Origin: Deltaproteobacteria bacterium
GTDB taxonomy: Bacteria; Desulfobacterota; Binatia; Binatales; Binataceae
Length of the DNA: 64,000 nucleotides
Direction: 5' to 3'
Assembly: GCA_021831785.1 (NCBI GenBank)
Contig: JAKBMB010000009.1
Location: forward strand, 88,711 to 152,710
Shown here piece by piece: positions 17,944 to 26,901 of this stretch. Position numbers and translations under genes: made by a program. The notes under the pieces are model-generated. The model was not told the DNA's origin. It worked only from the letters and a program-made list of their open reading frames with translations, and searched no databases. Position 1 is the stretch's first letter, and the number at the start of each line of letters is the position of its first letter.

Positions 17944-18915
17944 TTGGCTGCGGGCAAGAGCGATAGGCCACGGGCGGTATCAGAGGCGCCGTGCGTGGTG
18001 TTCGCCTACCACGAGATGGGTTACGCATGCCTGGAGGCCTTGATCGGACTTGGAGCGCCGGTCGCGGCGCTGTTCACGCATCAGGACGACCCTGGGGAGA
18101 CGGTATGGTGGCGGTCGTGCGCGGCGCTCGCCGAGCGGCATGGGATACCGGCATATGTCACGGCCGGCAGGCTGGAGGAGACAGCGGCCGCGCGCATCGC
18201 ATCGCTCGAGCCGGCGGTGATATATTCCTTCTACTATCGCGCGCTGCTTGCGGACACGGTGCTCAAGAGCGCGAGCGTTGGCGCCTTTAACCTTCACGGG
18301 TCGCTGCTGCCGGCCTATCGCGGACGGGCGCCGGTGAATTGGGTACTGGTTAACGGCGAGCACAAGACCGGCGTTACCCTTCATCATATGGTCGCCAGGG
18401 CGGATGCGGGAGATATAGTCGCGCAGTGTGCGACCGAAATAAGCGAGGACGATACGGCGTTTACGCTCTACCAACGGCTGGTCGCGATCGGCGCGCGGAT
18501 GGTGCGCGAGTGGCATCCCCGCATCGTGACCGGGACGGCGCCCAGATTTCCCCAGGACCGGACGCGCGCGACGTACTTTGGCCGCCGGCGTCCCGAAGAC
18601 GGCCGCATACAGTGGGTCTGGCCTGCGCGGCGAATCTTTAACCTGGTACGCGCCGTGACGCATCCGTATCCCGGCGCCTTTTGCTTCGCTCAGGGGCGCA
18701 AGCTGTTCATCTGGCAGGCCCGGGTAGCTCGTGAAAGCGGGCCGCGGGGCGCGCCCGGCGCGATTGTAGAGACCGCCGACGCGCAGGGACTCGAGGTTGC
18801 CGCGGGTGTCGGAAGCGTGCTTCTTTTAAGCGTGCAACCGGAGGGCGGCGAGGAGCTAGCTGGACGCCTGCTGCGCGAGCGCGGGCTTTTACTCGATGAC
18901 TTTAGGCTAACGTAG
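17944..18915 (+). CDS. arnA: UDP-aminoarabinose formyltransferase (ArnA N-terminal domain as separate protein)
   Basis: Matches the formyltransferase half of E. coli ArnA along its length: VVFAYHEMGYACLEALI, LFTHQDDPGE, IYSFYYRALLAD, then FNLHGSLLPAYRGRAPVNWV with the catalytic Asn and His, and VTLHHMVARADAGDIV with the catalytic Asp. The C-terminal FMT-like subdomain is present (ATYFGRRRPEDGRIQW, HPYPGAF). It transfers a formyl group from 10-formyl-tetrahydrofolate to UDP-4-amino-4-deoxy-arabinose. In enterobacteria it is fused to the decarboxylase; here the decarboxylase is a separate gene next door. The TTG at 17944 gives a 17-residue leader; GTG at 17995 or 17998 would match the E. coli N-terminus better. 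Confidence 0.9.
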   Translation: MAAGKSDRPRAVSEAPCVVFAYHEMGYACLEALIGLGAPVAALFTHQDDPGETVWWRSCAALAERHGIPAYVTAGRLEETAAARIASLEPAVIYSFYYRALLADTVLKSASVGAFNLHGSLLPAYRGRAPVNWVLVNGEHKTGVTLHHMVARADAGDIVAQCATEISEDDTAFTLYQRLVAIGARMVREWHPRIVTGTAPRFPQDRTRATYFGRRRPEDGRIQWVWPARRIFNLVRAVTHPYPGAFCFAQGRKLFIWQARVARESGPRGAPGAIVETADAQGLEVAAGVGSVLLLSVQPEGGEELAGRLLRERGLLLDDFRLT

Positions 18916-18933
18916 TCGAACTGGAAATAATTG

Positions 18934-19902
18934 ATGCGAGTGCTTATTACCGGCGGGGCGGGCTTTTTGGGTTCCCATTTGTCCGATGCGTTCATCGCGC
19001 GAGGGGACGAGGTTTACGTGCTCGATACAGGCTCGATCGTCAAGGTGCGCCATCTCTTAAGCAAGGCCGGCTTTCACTACGTCCATGACACCATCTTCAA
19101 TCTGGAGCTGCTCGACGGTCTGGCGGCCAAGGTTGATTTGATCTATCACCTGGCTGCGGTCGTTGGCGTCGAGCATTATGTGGCGGACCCGTACGAAACG
19201 CTTAACGTCAACGTCAACGGAACGCAAAACATGCTTAAAGCCGCGTACAAGTACAACAAGCGCGTGGTCTTCGGCTCCACGTCGGAGGTCTACGGACGCA
19301 ATCCGAAGGTGCCGTGGAGCGAACGGGACGACCGCGTTCTGGGCGCCACCACGGTTGATCGATGGTGCTACTCGACCTCGAAGGCGGTGGGTGAGCACTT
19401 TTGCTTCGCCTACCACAAGATGGGACTGCCGGTCGTGGTGCTGCGTTTTTTCAACGTCTATGGCCCCCGGTTAGACCGCCTCGACGTGGGCCGCGTGTTC
19501 ACCATTTTTATGGGGCAACTGCTGCGCGGCGCCGACCTCACGGTAGTCGGCGACGGCACCCAGACGCGATGCTTCACCTACATCAGCGACGTGGTGGAGG
19601 CGATGGTGCAGGCGGGGCTTAGGCCCGAGGCCGACGGCGAGGCGATCAACGTCGGTACCGAGGTCGAGACCAGTATCCTCGATTTTGCCCGTTTGATGGT
19701 CAAGCTCTACGGGCCGAACAAGTCAGAGATCAAGCTGGTAAGTCAGGAGCAGATTTACGGCCCCAGCTACGAGGATATTCCGCGCCGTGTTCCTGACACG
19801 ACGAAGATGCGCACTCTGCTCGGCGTTAAGCCCAAGGTTTCGCTGGAGCAGGGGCTCAAGCTAACGATTGAGTGGTTCGAGAACGCCCAAGCACGTGGGT
19901 GA
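18934..19902 (+). CDS. NAD-dependent epimerase/UDP-glucuronate decarboxylase-like (ArnA C-terminal type)
   Basis: An extended SDR of about 322 residues. NAD motif at the start (RVLITGGAGFLGSHL), IYHLAAVVGVEHYV, catalytic triad region FGSTSEVYG and YSTSKAVGEH, then LRFFNVYGPRLDRLDVGRVF and the Arg-containing TRCFTYISDVVEA. STSEVYG and the RCFT segment are shared with the oxidative decarboxylase half of ArnA. Lying between the formyltransferase and arnD, it most likely makes UDP-4-keto-arabinose from UDP-glucuronate. A UDP-glucuronate epimerase or UDP-xylose synthase cannot be excluded. ATG 18934 chosen over the TTG three bases upstream. Confidence 0.82.
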   Translation: MRVLITGGAGFLGSHLSDAFIARGDEVYVLDTGSIVKVRHLLSKAGFHYVHDTIFNLELLDGLAAKVDLIYHLAAVVGVEHYVADPYETLNVNVNGTQNMLKAAYKYNKRVVFGSTSEVYGRNPKVPWSERDDRVLGATTVDRWCYSTSKAVGEHFCFAYHKMGLPVVVLRFFNVYGPRLDRLDVGRVFTIFMGQLLRGADLTVVGDGTQTRCFTYISDVVEAMVQAGLRPEADGEAINVGTEVETSILDFARLMVKLYGPNKSEIKLVSQEQIYGPSYEDIPRRVPDTTKMRTLLGVKPKVSLEQGLKLTIEWFENAQARG

Positions 19903-19968
19903 CGCTCGCGCGCGCCGGCTTGCGGCGCGCCGAGGGCCGGACCTGCGTCGGGAGCGGCGAAAGACGCT

Positions 19969-20943
19969 GTGGAAGTAGCGATTAAGGTAGATGTGGATAC
20001 CCACGAGGGGCTCAAGAGCGGCGTGCCGGCCCTCGTACGTGTCCTGGAGCAAGAGCGCGTCAGCGCCAGCTTTTTCGTCGCCATGGGGCCTGACAACTCG
20101 GGTAAGGCCGTCAGGCGCCTGTTCCGGAACCGGGGGTTTTTGGGCAAGATGCTGCGCACGCGCGCGATCGCGACTTACGGCTGGCGCACAGTTCTTTCGG
20201 GCACCCTGTTGCCGGCCAGACCGGTGGCGCTGGGCTTTCCGGACCTCATGCGCGAGCTTCGCCAGCGCGGCTTCGAGGTCGGGGTGCACGGCTATGATCA
20301 CGTTCGTTGGCATGACGAGATTGACCGTCTGGGAGAGCCAGGTATCCGCGCCGAGTTAGAAGACGCGTTCGAGGCTTATCGCGCGATCTTTGACAAGCCG
20401 GCGCAAAGCTTCGCCGCCCCGGCATGGCGCGACAACGCGCTGTCACTGGCGCTGCTCGACCAGATGGGACTGCTTTATCATAGCGACCTGCGCGGCCGAA
20501 CGCCTTTCCGATGCTTGGTCGGCGGGCGTGTGCTGGCCACGCTAGAGATTCCGACTACGCTGCCGACGCTCGACGAAATGCTTGGAACCCGCGGCTTGCG
20601 GGACCGGCGCGCCTTGATCGAGTTCTACCTCGGTCTGCTCCGCGCCGACGCGCTCAATGTGCACACGATTCACGCGGAAATCGAAGGCGGGACTTGTTTG
20701 GAGGTGTTTCGCGACCTTCTGCGCGCGCTCAAGGCGCGCGGGGTGCGGTTTTCCCGGCTTGACGCGGTGGCGCAGCGAATCGCTCCGCAAAGCGCGCCGG
20801 TCTGCGAGGTCGTGAGGTCGCTGGTGGCGGGACGCGCGGGATGGGTCGCGATGCAGGGCGGCGAGGCCGGCGGCGCGACGGCTTTGCAGACGGAGGTCTC
20901 GCAACGCGGCGCGCAGCTCCCGCTCGCCCCGGTGCTGGGATAA
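19969..20943 (+). CDS. arnD: 4-formamidoarabinose-phosphoundecaprenol deformylase
   Basis: A NodB-fold deacetylase whose whole sequence parallels E. coli ArnD: AIKVDVDTHEGLKSGVPALV with the metal Asp, SASFFVAMGPDNSGK, FLGKMLRTRAIATYGWRTVL, EVGVHGYDHVRWHDE with metal His residues, FAAPAWRDNA, YHSDLRGRTPFR, IPTTLPTLDEMLGTRG, NVHTIHAEIEGG. It removes the formyl group from the lipid-linked sugar at the inner membrane so that ArnT can use it. GTG start at 19969 after a GGAGC site. The last 20 or so residues, after the ArnD-like GRAGWVAMQGG, are extra. Confidence 0.93.
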   Translation: MEVAIKVDVDTHEGLKSGVPALVRVLEQERVSASFFVAMGPDNSGKAVRRLFRNRGFLGKMLRTRAIATYGWRTVLSGTLLPARPVALGFPDLMRELRQRGFEVGVHGYDHVRWHDEIDRLGEPGIRAELEDAFEAYRAIFDKPAQSFAAPAWRDNALSLALLDQMGLLYHSDLRGRTPFRCLVGGRVLATLEIPTTLPTLDEMLGTRGLRDRRALIEFYLGLLRADALNVHTIHAEIEGGTCLEVFRDLLRALKARGVRFSRLDAVAQRIAPQSAPVCEVVRSLVAGRAGWVAMQGGEAGGATALQTEVSQRGAQLPLAPVLG

Positions 20944-21128
20944 GGCGAGCTCCTCGGGGCGGCGCGACGGCGCTTGCGGCGGCTCCCGGGCTGGTATTAA
21001 CTCGAATGCAGGCCGCGCTGGCGCGCTTGCCTGGGGGAAGCGATTTCCGCGCTAGGTGTCATCAGGTGCGTCGCGTGGAGTGCGTCGGCTTCGGGCCGCA
21101 ACAACAGGCGCGGTGTCAGGAGCAGCCC

Positions 21129-22565
21129 ATGATAGCTAATCTTGTCGGCGGGAAATGGAGCGAGCCTTCGGGGCGCGAGAGCTTGCCGGTCTTCAATCCC
21201 GCCACCGGGGAGGTAATCGAGCAAGTTCCGCTGTCCGGCGCGCAGGAGGTGGAGCGCGCGGTCGAAGCGGCGCTGAAGGCTTACGCGCACTGGTCCGTGA
21301 GCGCCATCGGCGAGCGCGCGCAGTTGATGTTCCGCTACAAAGCCTTGCTCGAAACGCACGCGGAGGCGTTGGCCGCGATCGTCACCAGGCATCACGGCAA
21401 GACGCTCGACGAGGCCCGGGGCGAGGTGCGCCGCGGTATCGACGTGGTGGACTTTGCTTGCGGCGCGCCGACGCTGCTTCAGGGCCGCACGCTGCGCGCC
21501 GTCAGCCGCGAGGTGGACCAGGACTACTACCGTTATCCGGTGGGCGTGGTGGCCGGTATCACGCCGTTCAATTTTCCGGTGATGATCCCGCTGTGGATGT
21601 TCCCGCTGGCGGTGATGGCCGGCAATACGTTCGTACTCAAGCCTTCCGAACGCACGCCGCTGGGCGCGGTGCGGCTCGCCGAGTTGTTCCTTGAGGCGGG
21701 CTTTCCCGAGGGCGTGCTCAACCTGGTCCACGGAGCGCAGGAAACGGTCGACGCGCTGCTGAGCCACCCGGGGGTAAGCGCGGTCTCGTTCGTGGGCTCG
21801 GAGCCCGTGGCGCGTTATGTGTACCAGCAGGCGGCGCGTAATCGCAAGCGTGTGCAGGCGGCGGGCGGAGCTAAGAACCATATCTTCGTGATGCCCGATG
21901 CTGACCTGTCGCTGGCGATCCCGGCCATCCTTAACTCGGCCTTCGGCAACGCCGGCGAGCGCTGCCTGGCGGGCAGCGTGGCGGTGGCGATCGCGGGGGC
22001 CGGCAAAGCGCTGGTCGAGCGCTTGGCCGCCGAGACGCGCAAGCTGCGGGTGGGTCCCGGCGACCAAAGCGGCATCGATATCGGTCCCCTGATTCGCGAC
22101 GAACATCGACGGCGCGTGCTGGGGCATATCGAACGCGGCATCCGCGAAGGCGCGCGGCCGGTGGTGGACGGCCGGGACGACGCTTACCTGGGGCGCGCAG
22201 GGTTTTTTCTCGGGCCCACGATTCTCGACCAGGTGACTGCGGAGATGGCCGCGGCTCGCGAGGAGATTTTCGGACCGGTGCTGTCGGTCGCCGATGCGGC
22301 TCAGCTCAAGGACGCAATCGCCCAGGCCAACCGCGTCGAGTACGGCAACATGGCGGCGATTTTTACCGATTCGGGCAAAAGCGCCCGCGAGTTCCGCGAG
22401 CGGATTGAGGCCGGCATGGTCGGCATCAATGTCGGCGTGGCGCAGCCGTTCGCGTTTTACCCGTTTTCGGGCTGGAAGAGCTCGTTTTACGGAGACCTTC
22501 ATATTCACGGCACCGACGGGGTTGATTTCTACACGCGCAAAAAGGTCGTCGTCTCGCGCTGGTAG
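21129..22565 (+). CDS. mmsA: CoA-acylating methylmalonate-semialdehyde dehydrogenase
   Basis: A 478-residue aldehyde dehydrogenase. It has the methylmalonate-semialdehyde subgroup marks: VGVVAGITPFNFPVMIPLWM near residue 137, QAAGGAKNHIFVMPDAD in place of the usual catalytic Glu segment, and catalytic Cys in NAGERCLAGSVAV near residue 281. It converts malonate or methylmalonate semialdehyde with CoA and NAD to acetyl- or propionyl-CoA, in valine, inositol or beta-alanine breakdown. ATG 21129 has an AGGAGC site; the much longer open frame upstream is not supported. A methylmalonyl-CoA-mutase-associated GTPase gene (meaB) occurs 18 kb away. Confidence 0.92.
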   Translation: MIANLVGGKWSEPSGRESLPVFNPATGEVIEQVPLSGAQEVERAVEAALKAYAHWSVSAIGERAQLMFRYKALLETHAEALAAIVTRHHGKTLDEARGEVRRGIDVVDFACGAPTLLQGRTLRAVSREVDQDYYRYPVGVVAGITPFNFPVMIPLWMFPLAVMAGNTFVLKPSERTPLGAVRLAELFLEAGFPEGVLNLVHGAQETVDALLSHPGVSAVSFVGSEPVARYVYQQAARNRKRVQAAGGAKNHIFVMPDADLSLAIPAILNSAFGNAGERCLAGSVAVAIAGAGKALVERLAAETRKLRVGPGDQSGIDIGPLIRDEHRRRVLGHIERGIREGARPVVDGRDDAYLGRAGFFLGPTILDQVTAEMAAAREEIFGPVLSVADAAQLKDAIAQANRVEYGNMAAIFTDSGKSAREFRERIEAGMVGINVGVAQPFAFYPFSGWKSSFYGDLHIHGTDGVDFYTRKKVVVSRW

Positions 22566-22600
22566 ACAGGGTGCCGAGCGCGGCGCGCAGCTTCGCTTAC

Positions 22601-22928
22601 TGAGGACCGCAGAATATAGTGGCAGGCACGCTATGAGCTTGGTCGTCTACCGCCCCAGTTGCCGCGCCCGTATGGACCCCATCCTGACCTTTCGTTACCC
22701 ATGTCTCCCGCACAAGCACCCGTGGCGAAGGTGGGGATCAGGGTGCAGGGACCTCCAGCACCCTCACTCCAGCCCCCTCCCAAAGGGCGAGGGGGCAGAA
22801 AAAGTCCGCGGCCCTCTGACTCCTTCGGCCGCCGCGCGTTTAAGCCCCTTTTCCCGCTTGCGGGGAAAGGTGAGGAAGGGGGGCCGCCCGCCATGGCCCC
22901 GCACGGTCTCGATGTTTTGCAATCCTCA
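22601..22928. repeat. Miniature element R1, 328 bp
   Basis: Copy 1 of a repeat family with imperfect terminal inverted repeats: TGAGGACCGCAGAATATAGT at the left and, read inward from the right, TGAGGATTGCAAAACATCGA. The interior carries a CCCTC...AAAGGGCGAGGG segment shared with the copy at 38473. No coding capacity. It fills most of the 530 bases between mmsA and the PEBP gene; the rest of that gap shows nothing recognisable. Confidence 0.75.
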
Positions 22929-23097
22929 ATAAGCGGCGCGTTGAGCAGCGCGCGAGCGCAACTTCCGGTGGCCCGGGGTTCGGCCCGCCGGTGTCCGAGT
23001 GCGTGGCGGTTGCGCCGGCGCCGTTGGTCCGAGAGGGCGTGTATTTTGGTCTTTGATCGCTGTAGAGCAAGTTTAACTTCAAGTGAGGGAGGTGGCG

Positions 23098-23844
23098 ATG
23101 GTTTCACAAAGAGTCAGAACGGCTTTTGGCTGGGGTTTTCTCGTTTTGGGCTGCGGGGCGCTTTTGCTATCGGGCGTTAAGGCCGAGGCGCGCGCGAAAG
23201 CTCGCCTTCGAGTGATCGTCTCCAGGGTCAGGCCGGGCCGCGCGATACCGCCCGACTTTGCCTTTTGCGTACCGTCCGAGAAGGGCCACGTAACTCTGGG
23301 TCCGAATAAAAGCCCGGCGATCAAATGGACCAAAGGTCCCAAGGGCACCGCGTCCTACGCGATCATCATGTACGACACCGATGTTCCCTCGGAGCGCAGC
23401 GACGTGAACAAAGAAGGCAAAATGATTCCTAAAACTCTCAAGCGCGTCCGCTTCTATCACTGGCTTCTGGTCGATATCCCGCCGAGCGCCAACGAGTTGG
23501 CTCTGGGCGCAGATTCGGCCGAGGTAACTCATCACGGCAAGCCCGCAGGAAAAACCGACCACGGCGTGCGCGGCGTCAACAGCTATACCGTATTTCTAGC
23601 CGACAATCCCGACATGAAGGGCACCTACGGCGGTTATGACGGACCGTGCCCGCCCTGGAACGACACCATCGTCCACCATTACCACTTCATGGTTTATGCG
23701 CTGGACGTTGCGACGCTGGGGCTTCCGGATAACTTCGACGGCCCTCAGGCGCTGAAGGCGATGAGCGGTCATGTGCTCGCCGAAGGAAGCGTTACCGGAG
23801 TATACGCGCTCAACCCGGCCGTCGCTAAGCACCTGCCGAAGTGA
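23098..23844 (+). CDS. Secreted PEBP/YbhB-YbcL family protein
   Basis: A 248-residue phosphatidylethanolamine-binding-protein-fold protein. ATG 23098 follows GGGAGGTGG. The N-terminus is a signal peptide (RTAFGWGFLVLGCGALLLSG then VKAEA), so it should be periplasmic. Fold motifs: SPAIKWTKGPKGTASYAIIM, YDTDVPSERSDVNKEG, YHWLLVDIP, the ligand-site GPCPPWNDTIVHHYHFMVYA and LAEGSVTGVY. Longer than E. coli YbhB because of an insertion around the DVNKEGKMIPKTLKR segment. Bacterial members have no settled biochemical role. Confidence 0.87.
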   Translation: MVSQRVRTAFGWGFLVLGCGALLLSGVKAEARAKARLRVIVSRVRPGRAIPPDFAFCVPSEKGHVTLGPNKSPAIKWTKGPKGTASYAIIMYDTDVPSERSDVNKEGKMIPKTLKRVRFYHWLLVDIPPSANELALGADSAEVTHHGKPAGKTDHGVRGVNSYTVFLADNPDMKGTYGGYDGPCPPWNDTIVHHYHFMVYALDVATLGLPDNFDGPQALKAMSGHVLAEGSVTGVYALNPAVAKHLPK

Positions 23845-23887
23845 TCGCGCAATCGCCGCGGGCGCCGGATATCAGGGAGGCGGCGCA

Positions 23888-24337
23888 TTGAGTGCTACCG
23901 ATCAGGAGCCCGCGCCATCAGGCGCCGAACCGCTGCTGACGCTGGTCGAGATTGGTTTTCGCGACGACGGCGCGGAGCAAGAGTTCCGAGCGGTGTTGCC
24001 GCGCATGGAACAAGAGCTCGCCAACATCGAGGGCTGCCTTGAGGCGCGCACGTTTATCGGCGCCGGCCGCCGCTATCTCTTCTTTACGGTGTGGCAGGAT
24101 GAGGCGGCCCTCCAACGCTGGATCGACAACGAGTTCCACCGGACCACCCTGATGCCCAGCTTCAAGCGCTGGTGCGACGAAGCTTACTTCGGCTACTGGT
24201 CGGTGTTCAAGGATAACGATCGCGTGCGCCGATGCGCCAACTGCGGGCGCTGGACGCGAGAACAACCCGGATGGTCAAGCAAGGGGCCGGTGAACTGCGG
24301 CCGGTGCGGCGCCGACTTGGCACCGGAAAAGCACTGA
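23888..24337 (+). CDS. ABM-domain protein with C-terminal zinc ribbon
   Basis: A 149-residue protein starting at TTG 23888, behind an AGGGAGGCGG site; no ATG or GTG start fits. Residues about 18-100 form an antibiotic-biosynthesis-monooxygenase-like ferredoxin barrel (LLTLVEIGFRDDGAEQEFRA, EGCLEARTFIGAGRRYLFFT, VWQDEAALQRWIDNEFHRT). The tail holds CANC and CGRC about 20 residues apart (RRCANCGRWTREQP, NCGRCGADL), a zinc-ribbon knuckle. Fusion of an ABM barrel with a zinc ribbon is uncommon; a heme-handling or quinone-handling role is speculative. Confidence 0.7.
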   Translation: MSATDQEPAPSGAEPLLTLVEIGFRDDGAEQEFRAVLPRMEQELANIEGCLEARTFIGAGRRYLFFTVWQDEAALQRWIDNEFHRTTLMPSFKRWCDEAYFGYWSVFKDNDRVRRCANCGRWTREQPGWSSKGPVNCGRCGADLAPEKH

Positions 24338-24547
24338 ACCGCCCGGCTTGACCCTCTGCCGGCGCTGCCGTTGGCCTCATCCCGTCCGGGCGGTTGCGGC
24401 GCCGAGCGGGGCGCTCACGCCCGCGACGGCGACGCCTTTGACGACGATGTCCTTAAGCTCCTTTCTCTATGTCCGGGCGCGAACGATAGGGAAGGCGACC
24501 GGCGTGGGCCGGGCCGGACCCGAGGGTCGCAGGAGCGGCTCCCCATC

Positions 24548-25780
24548 TCAGTCCCGGTCGGCGCTGTTCTTCCATCGCGCGATGAGCTGATTGGCGGGCA
24601 GCCGCTCGTCGAGCATCTTTTTTGACTGTTCGATTCCCGCCACCGGCAGGTTCTTGGGATCGAGCGCGCCCACTTGCACTAGCGCGCTCGCCTGGTCCCA
24701 GTAGATATGCTCGCTTGAGACCTTACCGCCGCGAAACTGGACAATCGCGACGAGGGGAATCTCGACGTAGCGGCCGGTGGGCGCAACGCCGGGCAGCAGG
24801 AAGTCGATCTCCGTATCGTGGGTGAAGCAGAAGATCATCTCGTCGACGACCCGGTCGGCGCCGACGGTGCGGGAAAGCAGGCTTATCTTCGTGTCTTTGG
24901 GCAGCTTGGGTATGAAGTGGCGCTGATAGAAGCGATGCACTTCTTCGTAGCCGCGGCCGCCGGTCAGCACGGGTACGTGATTGAGGTAGGGGTCGGGCAC
25001 CATCGTCGCCATAGTGCCGCCGGCGTCATGGGTCTGGAACTCGCAGGCGACGTGACGCTCCCAGAGCTCCTCAAGGTCGAAGTCCGGCCCGAGCGCGCGG
25101 CGCAGCACGGCCAGCGTGCGCGAGTATGCCAGGGGGTACGATAGCTTGTGGAAGGTGACACGGTCGAAGTTGGCAAAGCCATGGCCGGCGCCCACATAGA
25201 CCCGCACCCTCGCGCCGTGATGGCCGGAAAGCGCGGCGGAAATCCGCTCGCGGAGCTCGGGCGGTGTCAGCGGATCCTGCTCGCCTAGGTGAATGATGAT
25301 AGGACAGCTTATTCGCGGCGCGTCCCCAAGCTCGTGCTCGAGGCCGGCGGGGTAGTAGCATACCGCGGCGTCCAGCTCGCAGCGCGCCGCCGCCATGAAC
25401 GCAAGGCGGCCGCCCAGGCAAAAGCCTACCGCGCCAACCTTGCCGTCGCACTGCGGCATCGCGCGCACCGCCTTGACGGCGGCGGCGATGTCGCGGACAG
25501 CCGGCGCCGAGTCGAAGCGCTGCCCGTAGGCGCGCGCCTTCTGCACATCCTCGGCGCCGTAGCCCAGCTCGATGCCCGGCTGAATTCGCCAAAAAAGGTC
25601 CGGCGCGGCCGCCAGGTAGCCCTCTTGCGCGAAAAGATCGCAGACGGCCCGAATGTGGGAGTTGACGCCGAATATCTCCTGCAGAATGATCACCGCTGGC
25701 GCGCGGTCCGCCGCAGGCATCGCGGTATAGGCGTTGAAAGAGCCTCCATCAGCGGGAATCACAATACTATGTGCGGTCAT
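24548..25780 (-). CDS. Dienelactone hydrolase fused to SnoaL-like domain
   Basis: A 410-residue two-domain protein. Residues 1-235 are a dienelactone-hydrolase alpha/beta hydrolase with all three catalytic residues: Cys in VGFCLGGRLAF near 124, Asp in LGEQDPLTPPE near 172 and His in GAGHGFANFD near 203; EIFGVN near residue 36 is the family's first motif. Residues 255-400 form an NTF2/SnoaL-like barrel (YEEVHRFYQRHFIPKLPKDT, EMIFCFTHDTEIDFLLPG, GGKVSSEHIYWDQASALVQV). It probably hydrolyses a lactone or ester produced in aromatic or xenobiotic breakdown. Such DLH-SnoaL fusions occur in several bacterial groups. Confidence 0.88.
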   Translation of the reverse strand: MTAHSIVIPADGGSFNAYTAMPAADRAPAVIILQEIFGVNSHIRAVCDLFAQEGYLAAAPDLFWRIQPGIELGYGAEDVQKARAYGQRFDSAPAVRDIAAAVKAVRAMPQCDGKVGAVGFCLGGRLAFMAAARCELDAAVCYYPAGLEHELGDAPRISCPIIIHLGEQDPLTPPELRERISAALSGHHGARVRVYVGAGHGFANFDRVTFHKLSYPLAYSRTLAVLRRALGPDFDLEELWERHVACEFQTHDAGGTMATMVPDPYLNHVPVLTGGRGYEEVHRFYQRHFIPKLPKDTKISLLSRTVGADRVVDEMIFCFTHDTEIDFLLPGVAPTGRYVEIPLVAIVQFRGGKVSSEHIYWDQASALVQVGALDPKNLPVAGIEQSKKMLDERLPANQLIARWKNSADRD

Positions 25781-25935
25781 CTTGCGCCTCCGGTCCCGTT
25801 CACGGTCGCCGCATTGTCAGGCGCGGCGAAGCCTATTGCTCGCGCGGACCGATGTCAATGATCTCCTCCGCTTGCGGCGCCGCGAGCTCGAGCTTGCCCG
25901 CCCCAAGTATCTCGCCGTCCGCCGCGGCATTGTGC

Positions 25936-26901
25936 TCAGCGCTTGTGCCTTTCGCGGCGCAGAAAGTCGAGCAGCACGCCGTCGCGCTCGGCTATCGCCG
26001 CGGATAGGCGCTGAGGCGGCCAGGGATAAAAACCCTGTCCGGTCGAAGGACCAAGTTGGTTTTGCTCGACCCGCTCGGTCAAGAGTTGCAACGGCCTGGT
26101 CCCGGAAGTCAGATCCGGAAAAAGCTGGCGCGAGATCGCGGCGAACGTGTGCAGCCCGCCGAGGTCGGCAGTCATTATGGGACCCACGGTTGCCAGACGC
26201 CGGCCGAACGACGAGGTCACCACGTCGTCAACTTCCTCCACCGTCGCCACGCCGCTTTGCACCAGTGCCAGCGCCTCGCGCAAAAGCGCGTACTGAAGCC
26301 GATTGCCGATAAAGCCCGCCACCTCGCGCCGGACCAGCACCGGGCGATGCCCTGCGCGCTTGAGGAGCGCGAATACGATGTCCAGCGCGGTGCGGCTGGT
26401 TTTCGGGCCGGGTACGACCTCAACCAAGGGAATCAGATGGGGCGGACTCCAGAAGTGCGTAACCATGAAGCGCTCGGGATGGGCCATCCGCCGGCTGAGC
26501 ACGCTCGGCTGAAGACCGGAGGTGTTGCTGGTGATCAACACGGCCGGCGCGCACAGCGCCTCCACCTTTTTGTAAAGGTCAACCTTGGTGGCGACGTCTT
26601 CGACCACCGCTTCGACCACAATTTGCGCTCCGGCGACCGCCTCCTCAAGGCTTTGCTTGCCTGCGATGCGCGCCAAGGCGCCGCTATCTTCAGGCGCGTC
26701 GAGCCCGCCCTCGCGCAATTGGTCAAGAGCCTGCTTTGCCCGCGCCATCGCCTGTTCGAGAGCGCCTTCGTCTATGTCGTAGATAGCGACCTCGCATCCG
26801 GCGCGCGCGTAAACCAGCGCAATCAGGGAGCCCATCAGCCCGGCTCCCAGCATCGCCACTCGACGTATCTCGTCGTCAGCCTTCATCATTTCCCTCCGCA
26901 T
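25936..26901 (-). CDS. 3-hydroxyacyl-CoA dehydrogenase family protein
   Basis: A 321-residue single-domain NAD-dependent dehydrogenase. NAD motif VAMLGAGLMGSLIA near residue 15; catalytic segment ITSNTSGLQPSVLSRRM and HFWSPPHLIPLVEVVPG with the active-site His; C-terminal dimerisation domain with GFIGNRLQYALLREAL and a final GQGFYPWP. The HFWSPP form and length are those of the lambda-crystallin/L-gulonate-type branch as well as of short 3-hydroxyacyl-CoA dehydrogenases, so the substrate may be a hydroxyacyl-CoA or a sugar acid. The start could be either of the first two Met codons (26901 or 26886). It is divergent from the erythronate operon. Confidence 0.82.
   Translation of the reverse strand: MRREMMKADDEIRRVAMLGAGLMGSLIALVYARAGCEVAIYDIDEGALEQAMARAKQALDQLREGGLDAPEDSGALARIAGKQSLEEAVAGAQIVVEAVVEDVATKVDLYKKVEALCAPAVLITSNTSGLQPSVLSRRMAHPERFMVTHFWSPPHLIPLVEVVPGPKTSRTALDIVFALLKRAGHRPVLVRREVAGFIGNRLQYALLREALALVQSGVATVEEVDDVVTSSFGRRLATVGPIMTADLGGLHTFAAISRQLFPDLTSGTRPLQLLTERVEQNQLGPSTGQGFYPWPPQRLSAAIAERDGVLLDFLRRERHKR

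Noticed and set aside
20997..22508. A 503-codon open frame on the minus strand opposite mmsA, and similar long antisense frames opposite serA/purA (12968-14020) and arnT (15425-16252).
   Set aside because: They lie exactly opposite well-supported genes in GC-rich DNA, their translations are His/Arg/Gln/Ala-rich and show no family motif, so they are mirror frames.
24338..24547. A possible coding relic downstream of the DLH-SnoaL gene (minus strand, KDIVVKGVAVAGVSAPLGAA).
   Set aside because: The stretch is short, bounded by stops and has no clear family match; too weak to list as a gene fragment.
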